Assembly: GCA_014729665.1 (NCBI GenBank)
Contig: WJJO01000117.1
Span: 1-7,309, forward strand
Origin: Caldifarciminota bacterium
GTDB taxonomy: Bacteria > Hydrothermota > Tepidihabitantia > B3-TA06
Length of the DNA stretch: 7,309 nucleotides
Direction of reading: 5' to 3'
The notes under the pieces are model-generated. The model was not told where the DNA came from. It did not search any database and saw only the letters and a list, made by a program, of their open reading frames with translations. Made by a program: the position numbers and the translations under genes. Shown in pieces: positions 1-6,401 of the stretch (the stretch's first letter is position 1; every line of letters starts with the position of its first letter).

Positions 1-197
1 CCGAGGAGCCTTATCCGGGCAGGCAGGTATTTGCCAGGTTCCAGAAGATGGGCGGCAAGGTTACCGTGGGTTCCGATGCCCATAAGACCATCGAGATTGC
101 ATATGCTAACCGCAGAGCGCGTAAGCTTCTTGAAAGCGTGGGTTATAAGCAGGTGGAGGTCTACAGAAAACGTAAGGGCCGTTTGATATCCTTGTGA
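1..197 (+). CDS. PHP-domain phosphatase, histidinol-phosphatase-like (3' end only)
   Basis: The left edge cuts this gene. The reading frame begins at base 3 and gives the last 64 residues before a TGA at 195-197. Visible residues 20-27 read VTVGSDAH, the last metal-binding motif of the PHP (polymerase and histidinol phosphatase) fold; Asp25 (75-77) and His27 (81-83) would bind the metal cluster. Before it comes a YPGRQVFARFQKMGG helix. After it comes a helix and a basic tail (ANRRARKLLESVGYKQVEVYRKRK), the usual C-terminal layout of HisK-type histidinol-phosphatases, which remove phosphate from L-histidinol phosphate in histidine synthesis. Other PHP phosphoesterases share the GSDAH motif, so the substrate is inferred from this C-terminal pattern alone. 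The stop overlaps the next gene's GTG start (shared bases 194-197), which suggests co-transcription. Confidence 0.8.
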   Translation, partial: EEPYPGRQVFARFQKMGGKVTVGSDAHKTIEIAYANRRARKLLESVGYKQVEVYRKRKGRLISL

Positions 198-793
198 GTC
201 TGTCTGCTGTCTACAGTTTACTTGCCCCGCTTTACCGTCTTTTCCTGGGGTTTCCATTATTGGGTCTTGCATCCGAACAACGAGCGGCGGCTCGTTTTGT
301 TAAGGGAAAGCGTGTACTGGAGGTCGGATGCGGGACAGGCTACATGCTTGCACGGATCGCATCGATACACAGGGAGGTTACGGGCCTTGACCTGTCTGCC
401 GGGATGCTTCGTCAGGCGCGAAAAAGACTTCGCGGATCGCTGTATAAAATAAATCTCATCCGTGCGAGTTACTACGATATCCCCTTCCCCGCCGGTTACT
501 TCGACTCGGTTCTCGCAACCTTCACCCTTACCCATGCAGCCGACCTTGCGCCGGTTGCTGCAGAGCTTTCAAGGGTTCTGGCGCCCGGTGGACGTCTGGT
601 TATCGTAGATGCAGGTCCGGCCAATAAATCGACCGTCTTCTCAAAGGGTATAAACCGTCTGTGGCGGTTCCTCGGCGATCATCCCCGTGGCGAGGAGCCT
701 ATCCTTTCGGGTGCAGGTCTCAAGACCGTTTACAGAAGGGAACTTTCCAAGTTCGGCACCGTACACCTTCTCGTCGCCGTCAAACCCGCTTGA
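194..793 (+). CDS. Class I SAM-dependent methyltransferase (UbiE/PmtA-like, substrate unknown)
   Basis: This 199-residue protein is a compact Rossmann-fold methyltransferase (Methyltransf_11 type). Motif I, VLEVGCGTG, is at residues 41-49 and binds S-adenosylmethionine. The acidic ribose-binding residue is Asp66 in GLDLS, followed by GMLRQARKRL. Motif II is around ASYYDIPFP and YFDSVLA (91-108). Motif III is LAPGGRLVIVD (129-139). The N-terminus (YSLLAPLYRLFLGF) resembles the YDxLAPxYD opening of UbiE and of the roughly 200-residue phosphatidylethanolamine N-methyltransferases, so a lipid or quinone substrate is possible, but nothing visible fixes it. The GTG at 194 is chosen because an in-frame stop lies at 173-175 and the next Met is residue 51, after motif I. 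A TAAGGG at 173-178 is too far away to be a good ribosome site, so translation probably depends on coupling through the 4-bp overlap with the upstream stop. Confidence 0.88.
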   Translation: MSLSAVYSLLAPLYRLFLGFPLLGLASEQRAAARFVKGKRVLEVGCGTGYMLARIASIHREVTGLDLSAGMLRQARKRLRGSLYKINLIRASYYDIPFPAGYFDSVLATFTLTHAADLAPVAAELSRVLAPGGRLVIVDAGPANKSTVFSKGINRLWRFLGDHPRGEEPILSGAGLKTVYRRELSKFGTVHLLVAVKPA

Positions 794-823
794 CCTTGAT
801 TCAGCCGAGCCTATACTCAAGGG

Positions 824-1459
824 ATGATTCCATTTTTTACCTTTTTTTTAATCATCTGTCAATGTTTCTTTTTACCGAGGATAGAACTTTGTGAAGATGA
901 AAGGGTAATAATACCTTCAGACGATCTCGTTCTTCCGGATGCGGATACCGTTCTGACCGGCACCATGAGGATGCTTTCCGATAAACTGCAGTCCCTGGAT
1001 ATCGTAAGCGTCGATAGTGGTTCTGCTTATCGCCGAGCACGCATCCTTTTAGATGCTGAGATTTCACCCCATTGGGGAGGGATAATTACCGCTCGTATAC
1101 ACGCCGTAGAGTACGAGGTGTCAGGCTACATGATGCGGGCAAGACTTCTCGAATGCTCGGAGGAAAAACTGAACAGGAACGAGATTCAATCAAGAGCTGA
1201 AGTTTTAATCAAAAGACAATCCAGACGTTTAAGCAGGTTTCTTCAGGAACTCGGGTTTGCCGAGTGGTCGGCGGACGGTTCCCTCGTACTCGAAGGATAC
1301 GCATTCAACCAGGATATTGTTATATGGAGCGTTACCGGTAAGGGACACCGAGATGGAATCCTGGAGAAATATCCGGTACTGGTTATCTGGACAGATACCC
1401 AAGGAAGGTTAGAACGCGTATTCCTTACGAGCAGAGGACATGTTTACGAAATCAGGTAA
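824..1459 (+). CDS. Unrecognised 211-residue protein with hydrophobic N-terminus
   Basis: I do not recognise a family. Residues 2-18 (IPFFTFFLIICQCFFLP) are strongly hydrophobic and could be a signal peptide or membrane anchor. They lack the usual positive charge near the start, and there is no lipobox. After that come an acidic stretch (21-42), a predicted alpha/beta region (43-110), a very basic helix with many Arg and Lys (about 112-145, including LIKRQSRRLSRFLQELG), and a C-terminal part that looks beta-rich (153-211). The ATG at 824 is the first possible start: an in-frame stop sits at 797-799 and nothing between them can start. Only GGG directly touches the ATG, so the ribosome site is poor. 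A run of eight T (842-849) in codons 7-9 is a possible slippage or sequencing-error site that could change the N-terminus. The gene lies 30 bp after the methyltransferase and may be co-transcribed. A secreted or envelope protein is the best guess; the length and composition support a real gene. Confidence 0.7.
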   Translation: MIPFFTFFLIICQCFFLPRIELCEDERVIIPSDDLVLPDADTVLTGTMRMLSDKLQSLDIVSVDSGSAYRRARILLDAEISPHWGGIITARIHAVEYEVSGYMMRARLLECSEEKLNRNEIQSRAEVLIKRQSRRLSRFLQELGFAEWSADGSLVLEGYAFNQDIVIWSVTGKGHRDGILEKYPVLVIWTDTQGRLERVFLTSRGHVYEIR

Positions 1460-1648
1460 AGCGATTTTGTTAACTATCTTGCCCAGCATACGTCTAATCT
1501 TGATGACGGGTAGTAGGGTTAACGGGTGTTTCGGAAAACAAATGTCGAGTGAAAGCTTGGTTTAATTATTTCCAGGACCCTGGGCAAAACATCAAGAACG
1601 GATTAATACCTCAACCTCCCCAGGGCTACATTTGAAAGGAGCGCAGCA
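1460..1648 (+). other. Intergenic leader with interleaved inverted repeats before the carboxypeptidase gene
   Basis: No gene fits in this 189-bp gap. It contains TTGCCCAG (1479-1486) complementary to CTGGGCAA (1580-1587), and TCTTGATG (1498-1505) complementary to CATCAAGA (1590-1597). The arms interleave, so both stems could coexist only as a pseudoknot; otherwise they are alternatives. CCCTGGG (1578-1584) can also pair with CCCAGGG (1619-1625) or fold locally with CCAGG (1572-1576). A good ribosome site, AAAGGAG (1635-1641), lies 7 bases before the ATG. I see no convincing -35/-10 promoter pair and no clear terminator for the upstream genes. Any regulatory role is inference from the pairing alone; eight-base matches can arise by chance in a region of this size. 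Confidence 0.3.
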
Positions 1649-3904
1649 ATGAAAAAAGCCATCGTTTTCATCCTTTTCACCATGGGTTTATTATCTGCAA
1701 AGTGGTTCCAGGTCAGGGTTCCCTTAAACCAGGGTATAACCGTTCATGAACTTGCAGGTTTCGATATCGTTGAGCTAAAACCGGGATATGCCGCCGAGAT
1801 AGTGGTTAACCAATCCGAACTCGATGTACTGGCTGAACGAGGTATAACCTACGTCGTCGTGATCGACGACCTCGAGGTGTATTATTCATCACGGATGAGC
1901 GGTTCAGGACCTTTCGGCAACTACTATACCCTTGCCGAGGCATACTCGATACTGGATTCGCTGCACGAGCAGTATCCGGATCTCATCACGGAACGGATGG
2001 TTTTGCCGAATGACGATTATGATGGTTTGACCATTCAGGGGAACTACGTGTATGCGGTAAAGATTTCCGATAACGTCGAATCAGACGAAGACGAACCCGA
2101 GGTACTTTTCACGGGTCTTCACCATGCACGAGAACCGATATGCGTTAATATATGCGTCGAAGGTGCGCGTATGTTCTGTCAGGAGTACGGTACTGACCCA
2201 TTGATCACCCATCTGGTGGATAATCGCGAGATATGGATCATTCCCATACTCAATCCCGACGGCTACCTCATCAACGAAGCGGCATTTCCTGCAGGCGGGG
2301 GGATGCACCGCAAGAACGGGAACCCGGCCGGACAACCCAATCCAGGGGTCGATCTCAATCGCAACTACCCGTATAAATGGGGCCTGGACGATCAAGGCTC
2401 CTCCCCTATCCCGCAGATGGACAACTACAGGGGTACGGCTCCGGGTTCTGAGCCCGAGACCCAGTCGATAATGAACCTTTGTAAGGAACATGATTTCGTA
2501 ACCGCCGTAAACTACCACAGCCATGCCAACTACTTTATGTACCCCTGGGGCTATACCTCTGCCCCTTGCGAGGATATTGAGGTCTTCCGGGACTGGGGAG
2601 AGGCAGCGACAAGGGGGAACTTCTATGCGGTAATGGCCGGGGTTGAACTTTACCCGACCAACGGCGGATCGGACGACTGGATGTACGGGGAAAGAACCGA
2701 GAAGGGTAAGATCTACGCAGTTACGATCGAGGTTGGAGACGAGTTCTGGGAGGACGCATCGGTTCCAAGGCATTTGGAAGAAAACCTTCCTCTGCTGGTG
2801 GAATCGGCCAAGGCCGCAGGCGTATATGCAGAAATTAGAAGACTTTGGTGGTCGGATGAAAACGAAGACGGTAATATATCCCCGGGAGAGAAGGTTAACC
2901 TGGTTTTGGATATTAAGAATACCAGCGTACGCGACGCCACGGGAGAGGTGGAGGTTAAACTCGAGGGTTCAGATTCCAGGATCGATATACTTACCCCTTC
3001 GGCATCGATTCCGTCGATAGGCCCCAGACAGATGTGGAAGGGCGAGACCGGAGTCGAGGTTTTAGTCTCTCCATCGGCCCTTCCCGATTCGGCTGTCGAA
3101 CTCACAATGACCATTAATTCGGCTGGTTTTTCCTTCGTCCATCAGGTAATCCTGCCCGTCGGTGATGAAAACGCAACCGAGGATTTGAACTTCGATTCCC
3201 AGACGGCTCCGGGTTGGCAGACAGATGGATGGAACTTTACGACCGAACAATCCCATTCAGGGAAATATTCCATGACCGATTCACCTTATGGACCCTATCC
3301 TGCTTCCTCAGATGCAACTTTGACCAGCCCAAAAATCGATTTAGGGGATGCGCTGATTGCAGAGTTGAGTTTCTGGCACCGGTTCTCTACCGAGGAAACG
3401 TGGGATTGGGCTGCATTGCAGATAAAGACCAAAGCCTACGAGGATTGGAACACCATTAAACACTGGTGCGGGTCTCAGGACGAATGGACGGAGGAAACAT
3501 TCAATCTCAACTCATACTGCGGCTCGGAGTCTTTGCAGATACGTTTTCTTCTCGAATCAAACGGAGAAAATCAATTCGATGGCTGGTACGTTGATGACAT
3601 CCGCCTGGTCACCTTTGACGGAAAGGTAACCTCGGGTGCAATAGCGGAGCTTACAGATGTCAGAAAGCATCCGGTTCCGGTTAGCCGTTTTAGCGATGGA
3701 AAACTGCATTTTTCAGGACCTCATAATTCGCAGCTCGAGGTTTCAATTATTGACATAACAGGCCGGCAGGTAGCAACCACCTCGGGGAATATACCCTTCT
3801 GCTGGGATGTCAAATCCGATGCAAGGCTGGTGCCGGGTGTATACTTCGTAAAGACATCCTCACTCAACTTTGAACACATTCAAAAGGTAGTCCTGACCCG
3901 GTAG
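1649..3904 (+). CDS. Secreted M14 zinc carboxypeptidase with Ig-like, MAM-like and C-terminal sorting domains
   Basis: This 751-residue precursor is a metallocarboxypeptidase that removes C-terminal amino acids from peptides outside the cytoplasm. Residues 1-17 are a Sec signal (MKKAIVFILFTMGLLSA). Residues 18-85 resemble the propeptide of carboxypeptidase T-like enzymes. The M14 domain (about 90-385) is complete: zinc ligands His159 and Glu162 (HHAREP) and His290 (NYHSHA); Arg161, Arg221 and Asn237-Arg238 (GVDLNRNY) for substrate carboxylate binding; Tyr335, matching Tyr248 of carboxypeptidase A; and catalytic Glu361 (VTIEVG). Asp342 in GGSDDW falls at the position that is Asp255 in carboxypeptidase B, hinting at Lys/Arg preference. 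Then come an Ig-like region (about 396-505, containing NEDGNISPGEKV), a jelly-roll module like those of M6/immune inhibitor A proteases (about 510-655, ending GWYVDDIRL), and a tail (about 675-751: VSIIDITGRQV, LVPGVYFVKTSS, ending KVVLTR) resembling the Por/type IX sorting domain. The start is supported by AAAGGAG at 1635-1641. A scavenging role is inferred. Confidence 0.93.
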   Translation: MKKAIVFILFTMGLLSAKWFQVRVPLNQGITVHELAGFDIVELKPGYAAEIVVNQSELDVLAERGITYVVVIDDLEVYYSSRMSGSGPFGNYYTLAEAYSILDSLHEQYPDLITERMVLPNDDYDGLTIQGNYVYAVKISDNVESDEDEPEVLFTGLHHAREPICVNICVEGARMFCQEYGTDPLITHLVDNREIWIIPILNPDGYLINEAAFPAGGGMHRKNGNPAGQPNPGVDLNRNYPYKWGLDDQGSSPIPQMDNYRGTAPGSEPETQSIMNLCKEHDFVTAVNYHSHANYFMYPWGYTSAPCEDIEVFRDWGEAATRGNFYAVMAGVELYPTNGGSDDWMYGERTEKGKIYAVTIEVGDEFWEDASVPRHLEENLPLLVESAKAAGVYAEIRRLWWSDENEDGNISPGEKVNLVLDIKNTSVRDATGEVEVKLEGSDSRIDILTPSASIPSIGPRQMWKGETGVEVLVSPSALPDSAVELTMTINSAGFSFVHQVILPVGDENATEDLNFDSQTAPGWQTDGWNFTTEQSHSGKYSMTDSPYGPYPASSDATLTSPKIDLGDALIAELSFWHRFSTEETWDWAALQIKTKAYEDWNTIKHWCGSQDEWTEETFNLNSYCGSESLQIRFLLESNGENQFDGWYVDDIRLVTFDGKVTSGAIAELTDVRKHPVPVSRFSDGKLHFSGPHNSQLEVSIIDITGRQVATTSGNIPFCWDVKSDARLVPGVYFVKTSSLNFEHIQKVVLTR

Positions 3905-3941
3905 TACCCCGGTACCTGTTTAATAGTCAGACAAAGAATAT

Positions 3942-3962
3942 GCCCAGGTTATTAACCCGGGC
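3942..3962 (-). terminator. Hairpin between convergent genes, probable terminator of the pst-phoU operon
   Basis: GCCCAGGTT (3942-3950) and AACCCGGGC (3954-3962) form a nine-pair stem with a three-base loop. Read on the - strand, every pair forms, with one G-U wobble at the fifth position, and the following bases (ATATTCTTTGTCTG) are T-rich, as in an intrinsic terminator. On the + strand the same position is an A-C mismatch and the next bases are AAAGAAGG with no T run. The hairpin should therefore work better for the phoU side, whose stop is about 40 bases away, than for the carboxypeptidase side. It is the only strong stem between the two stop codons. Confidence 0.6.
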
Positions 3963-4002
3963 AAAGAAGGACTAAGGTTACGTTATTGCTGTCTTGCGGT
4001 AA

Positions 4003-4695
4003 TTACTTTTCTGCGCCGTTCTCCCCCTCTTCATTAAGGTCGCCGCCCCCGTGACGGGTTATTTCGCCTTCAACCAGGTAGATGACATCCTCGGCAATAT
4101 TGGTTGCGTGGTCGGCGATGCGCTCAAGGTATCTGGAAACCGACAGGTATCTTATATAAATATCGGCGTACTTGGGTCTTTTTCCTAAAAGCTTTTCTAC
4201 CTTTTCGTACATCTCGCGGTGCATCCGGTCTATAGGTTCATCTTCTAGCATAACCCGTCTTGCCTGGGTTGCATCCATGTTGACCATCGACGCCATGCTT
4301 TCGGCAACCATCGATTGAACCTTGGTGGTCATCTCATCAACATCGAACGGAGGATTTAACTTACGTCCGGAAGCAATCTGCTTGGCCTGTTTGGCAATAT
4401 TCAATGCAAGGTCGCCTATACGTTCCAGATCGTTGTTCATCTTTAACGCCGCTATAATGAACCTCAGATCTACCGCCACCGGTTGATACAGGGCCAGAAG
4501 CTTGAGGCATTCTTCTTCGGTATCGACTTCCATCTGATCGATTTCCTGATCCTTTTGGATTACTTCCTCGGCCAGTTTCGGATCGCGATCCCGAACCGAT
4601 TTTATCGCATCGTCGAGGTTTTCCTGCACAACCTTCCCCAGCTTGCGAACCTGTTTCTTTAACCTCGAAACCTCTCTTTGAAGATGTCTGGTCAT
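4003..4695 (-). CDS. phoU: Phosphate transport system regulatory protein PhoU
   Basis: PhoU is a cytoplasmic all-helical protein that couples the Pst transporter to phosphate-responsive signalling (in many bacteria the PhoR/PhoB pair) and limits excess phosphate uptake. This 230-residue protein has the family's two repeated three-helix PhoU domains. Repeat one has DQEID (49-53), the YQPVAVDLRFIIAALKMNNDLERIGD signature region and the ExxxD metal motif at Glu91-Asp95 (ERIGD). Repeat two has DEPID (152-156), YIRYLSVSRYLERIAD and the matching motif at Glu191-Asp195. The C-terminal 16 residues are acidic and Gly-rich and probably disordered. Length is normal for the family. The ATG is preceded by AAGGAG (4701-4706 on the complement) at 5 bases; this site overlaps the pstB stop codon, so the two genes are likely translationally linked. 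It is the last gene of the cluster, before the 3942-3962 hairpin. Confidence 0.96.
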   Translation of the reverse strand: MTRHLQREVSRLKKQVRKLGKVVQENLDDAIKSVRDRDPKLAEEVIQKDQEIDQMEVDTEEECLKLLALYQPVAVDLRFIIAALKMNNDLERIGDLALNIAKQAKQIASGRKLNPPFDVDEMTTKVQSMVAESMASMVNMDATQARRVMLEDEPIDRMHREMYEKVEKLLGKRPKYADIYIRYLSVSRYLERIADHATNIAEDVIYLVEGEITRHGGGDLNEEGENGAEK

Positions 4696-4704
4696 GTTAA
4701 CTCC

Positions 4705-5544
4705 TTAGCCGAAGCGTCCGGTTATGTAATCCTCGGTTTGCTTTTTGGCAGGCTTGGTGAAAAGTTTTCGTGTATTGTCGAACTCGATCAACTTGCCTTC
4801 AAAAAGGAAGGCTGTAAAGTCGGAAACCCGCGCAGCCTGCTGGATGTTATGGGTAACTATAACTATAGAAAAGTCCTTGACAAGTTCCTCGATGAGGTCT
4901 TCCACCCTTGCCGTGGCCTTGGGGTCGAGTGCGGATGTCGGCTCGTCCATGAGAAGAATCTCCGGGTCCACTGCAAGTGCACGTGCTATGCAGAGCCTTT
5001 GCTGCTGACCGCCGGATAAATCCAGGGCGTTGTCCTGCAGTCTTTCCTTTACCTCCTCCCATAGTCCGGCGTGAACCAGGCTGCGTTCAACTATCTCAGA
5101 CAGCCTTTTCATGTTGCGTTCGCCGTGGATTCGGGGACCGTAAGCTACGTTATCGAAGACAGACTTGGGAAAAGGATTCGATTTCTGAAATACCATCCCG
5201 ACCTTCTTGCGCAGGGCGACCACGTCTGTGTTCCTCTCGTAGATGTTCTCGCCGTCGATATATAGCTTACCTTCCACCTTTGTACCCGGGATGATATCGT
5301 TCATCCGGTTAAGGCATCTCAGGAATGTCGATTTTCCGCATCCGGACGGGCCTATGAGGGCGGTAACGTGCTGGGAGGGAATGTCGAGGGTGATATCGAA
5401 CAGGGCCTGCGCGGAACCGTAATAGAAATCGAGATTCTCAGTTAGAACCGCCGCCGATGAGGTGCTTCGGACGGCACGCTTTTCACCGGAGAGCTTTGTC
5501 GTGATTTTTATGTCCCCTTTATTTCTTTTTGCTTGTGCTACCAT
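4705..5544 (-). CDS. pstB: Phosphate ABC transporter ATP-binding protein PstB
   Basis: PstB is the cytoplasmic ATPase of the PstSCAB phosphate importer; two copies dimerise beneath PstC and PstA. The 279 residues carry all nucleotide-binding motifs: Walker A GPSGCGKST (65-73), Q-loop Gln120 in GMVFQKSNPFP (116-126), ABC signature LSGGQQQR (176-183), Walker B ILLMDE (196-201), the D-loop SALD and switch His232 (VTHN). KSNPFPKSVFDNVAYGPRIHG and the FYYGSAQAL opening are typical of PstB rather than other ABC ATPases. A charged N-terminal extension of about 30 residues precedes the ABC domain and makes the protein somewhat longer than the roughly 257-residue E. coli form. The chosen ATG has a strong AAGGAGG (complement of 5553-5559) 8 bases upstream, which supports the extension as real. 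The start overlaps the end of pstA by 7 bp. Confidence 0.97.
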   Translation of the reverse strand: MVAQAKRNKGDIKITTKLSGEKRAVRSTSSAAVLTENLDFYYGSAQALFDITLDIPSQHVTALIGPSGCGKSTFLRCLNRMNDIIPGTKVEGKLYIDGENIYERNTDVVALRKKVGMVFQKSNPFPKSVFDNVAYGPRIHGERNMKRLSEIVERSLVHAGLWEEVKERLQDNALDLSGGQQQRLCIARALAVDPEILLMDEPTSALDPKATARVEDLIEELVKDFSIVIVTHNIQQAARVSDFTAFLFEGKLIEFDNTRKLFTKPAKKQTEDYITGRFG

Positions 5545-6401
5545 CTGATTTTCCTCCTTGCGCGAATACGCAGGATGATTGCAACGAGATTTATGCTCAA
5601 GACAAGTGTAATGAGCACCAACGCCGTTCCATATCTCATAAGCTCTACCTCTTCGGTACGGGGGAAGTGAACGGAAACGGCAAAAAGATGATATGGCAAA
5701 GCCATCACCTGATCCCCCATACCTCGTGGGAGGGTAAGCATATAACCGGCTGCCGCGGTAAACAAAATGGGTGCCGTTTCACCAGCCGCCCTGCCGATAC
5801 CCAGGATCGATCCCGTGATCATACCCGATATGGAGTAGGGCAGGACGTTCTTCCGGATAGTCTGCCACTTGGTTGCGCCCAGCGCAAGGCTTGCCTCACG
5901 CAGTCCCTGGGGCACGGCGCGCAGCGCCTCCTCGGAGGCCACTATGATGGTGGGAAGAATCATACACGCCAGGGTAAATGACCCTGCCCACGCCGATACA
6001 CCGAAACGAAGAAACTGAACGAACAAACCGAGACCGAACAGTCCGAATACAATAGAAGGAACACCCGCCAGTGTAACGATCGCCAGCCTGATAATCTTGG
6101 TGAACCGGTTTTGCCTGGCATATTCGGCCAGGTATATTGCGGAGGCCATGCCCAAAGGAAGGGCGACCACGATGGTTCCGGCGATAAGAAGCAGTGTCCC
6201 GACGATAGGCAGAAGGATACCGCCCTCCCGTCCTCCCTTTGAAGGCATCCCTGTAAGGAATTCCCCGTTGATTGCCGGAATCCCCTTTATTACGATATCG
6301 AGGATGATGTAGGCTACAATCGCCACTATGAGGTAGGTAACCAGCCTCATTATCCATTTTACAGATCCTTCACGGATATTCCTCGCCTGTCTTGCCGTCA
6401 T
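5538..6401 (-). CDS. pstA: Phosphate ABC transporter permease PstA
   Basis: PstA is one of the two inner-membrane channel subunits of the phosphate importer. The 287-residue protein has about six membrane segments (near 18-38, 64-86, 105-130, 140-157, 192-215 and 256-278) and the cytoplasmic EAA loop REASLALGATKWQTIRKNVLP (168-188) that docks onto PstB. The segment GMITGSILGIGRAAGETAPILFTA (193-216) is characteristic of PstA; the GETAP sequence separates it from PstC, which has GETMT. The C-terminus is basic (RIRARRKIRW), consistent with a cytoplasmic end. The ATG overlaps the pstC stop as ATGA (bases 6398-6401), and a GGAG (complement of 6409-6412) lies 7 bases before it. Length is close to the E. 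coli protein (296 residues), and the gene appears intact. Confidence 0.96.
   Translation of the reverse strand: MTARQARNIREGSVKWIMRLVTYLIVAIVAYIILDIVIKGIPAINGEFLTGMPSKGGREGGILLPIVGTLLLIAGTIVVALPLGMASAIYLAEYARQNRFTKIIRLAIVTLAGVPSIVFGLFGLGLFVQFLRFGVSAWAGSFTLACMILPTIIVASEEALRAVPQGLREASLALGATKWQTIRKNVLPYSISGMITGSILGIGRAAGETAPILFTAAAGYMLTLPRGMGDQVMALPYHLFAVSVHFPRTEEVELMRYGTALVLITLVLSINLVAIILRIRARRKIRW

Noticed and set aside
796..894. An alternative frame (TTG at 796, or from 661) running past the methyltransferase stop into the orphan gene start
   Set aside because: It ends at a TGA at 892-894, encodes nothing recognisable, and most of it overlaps the methyltransferase out of frame.
824..895. Lipoprotein signal in the orphan protein because of Cys12, Cys14 and Cys23
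   Set aside because: None of the cysteines follows a lipobox pattern (L-[ASTVI]-[GAS]-C), and there is no positively charged start.
1067..1077. CCCCATTGGGG hairpin inside the orphan gene
   Set aside because: A four-pair stem within coding sequence (Ser-Pro-His-Trp-Gly-Gly), with nothing to suggest function.
1460..1648. A sigma-70 promoter for the carboxypeptidase gene, for example around TTGCCC (1479-1484) or the AT-rich TTTAATTATT (1561-1570)
   Set aside because: No pair of -35 and -10 boxes with acceptable sequence and 16-18 base spacing could be found.
2081..2773. A long open frame of 230 codons on the - strand inside the carboxypeptidase gene
   Set aside because: It lies opposite the catalytic core of a clear M14 peptidase, its translation shows no recognisable motif, and its length is explained by the codon pattern of the real gene.
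3904..3915. GTACCCCGGTAC just after the carboxypeptidase stop as a + strand terminator
   Set aside because: Only five pairs with a two-base loop and no T run after it, so it is too weak to call.
4678..5019. Open frames on the + strand opposite pstB and phoU
   Set aside because: They are antisense to genes with intact Walker and PhoU motifs and have no ribosome site or recognisable domain.
5896..6357. A 153-codon - strand open frame overlapping pstA in another frame
   Set aside because: The pstA frame holds the EAA loop and the membrane helices; this one is a shifted copy of the same DNA with polar, motif-free sequence.
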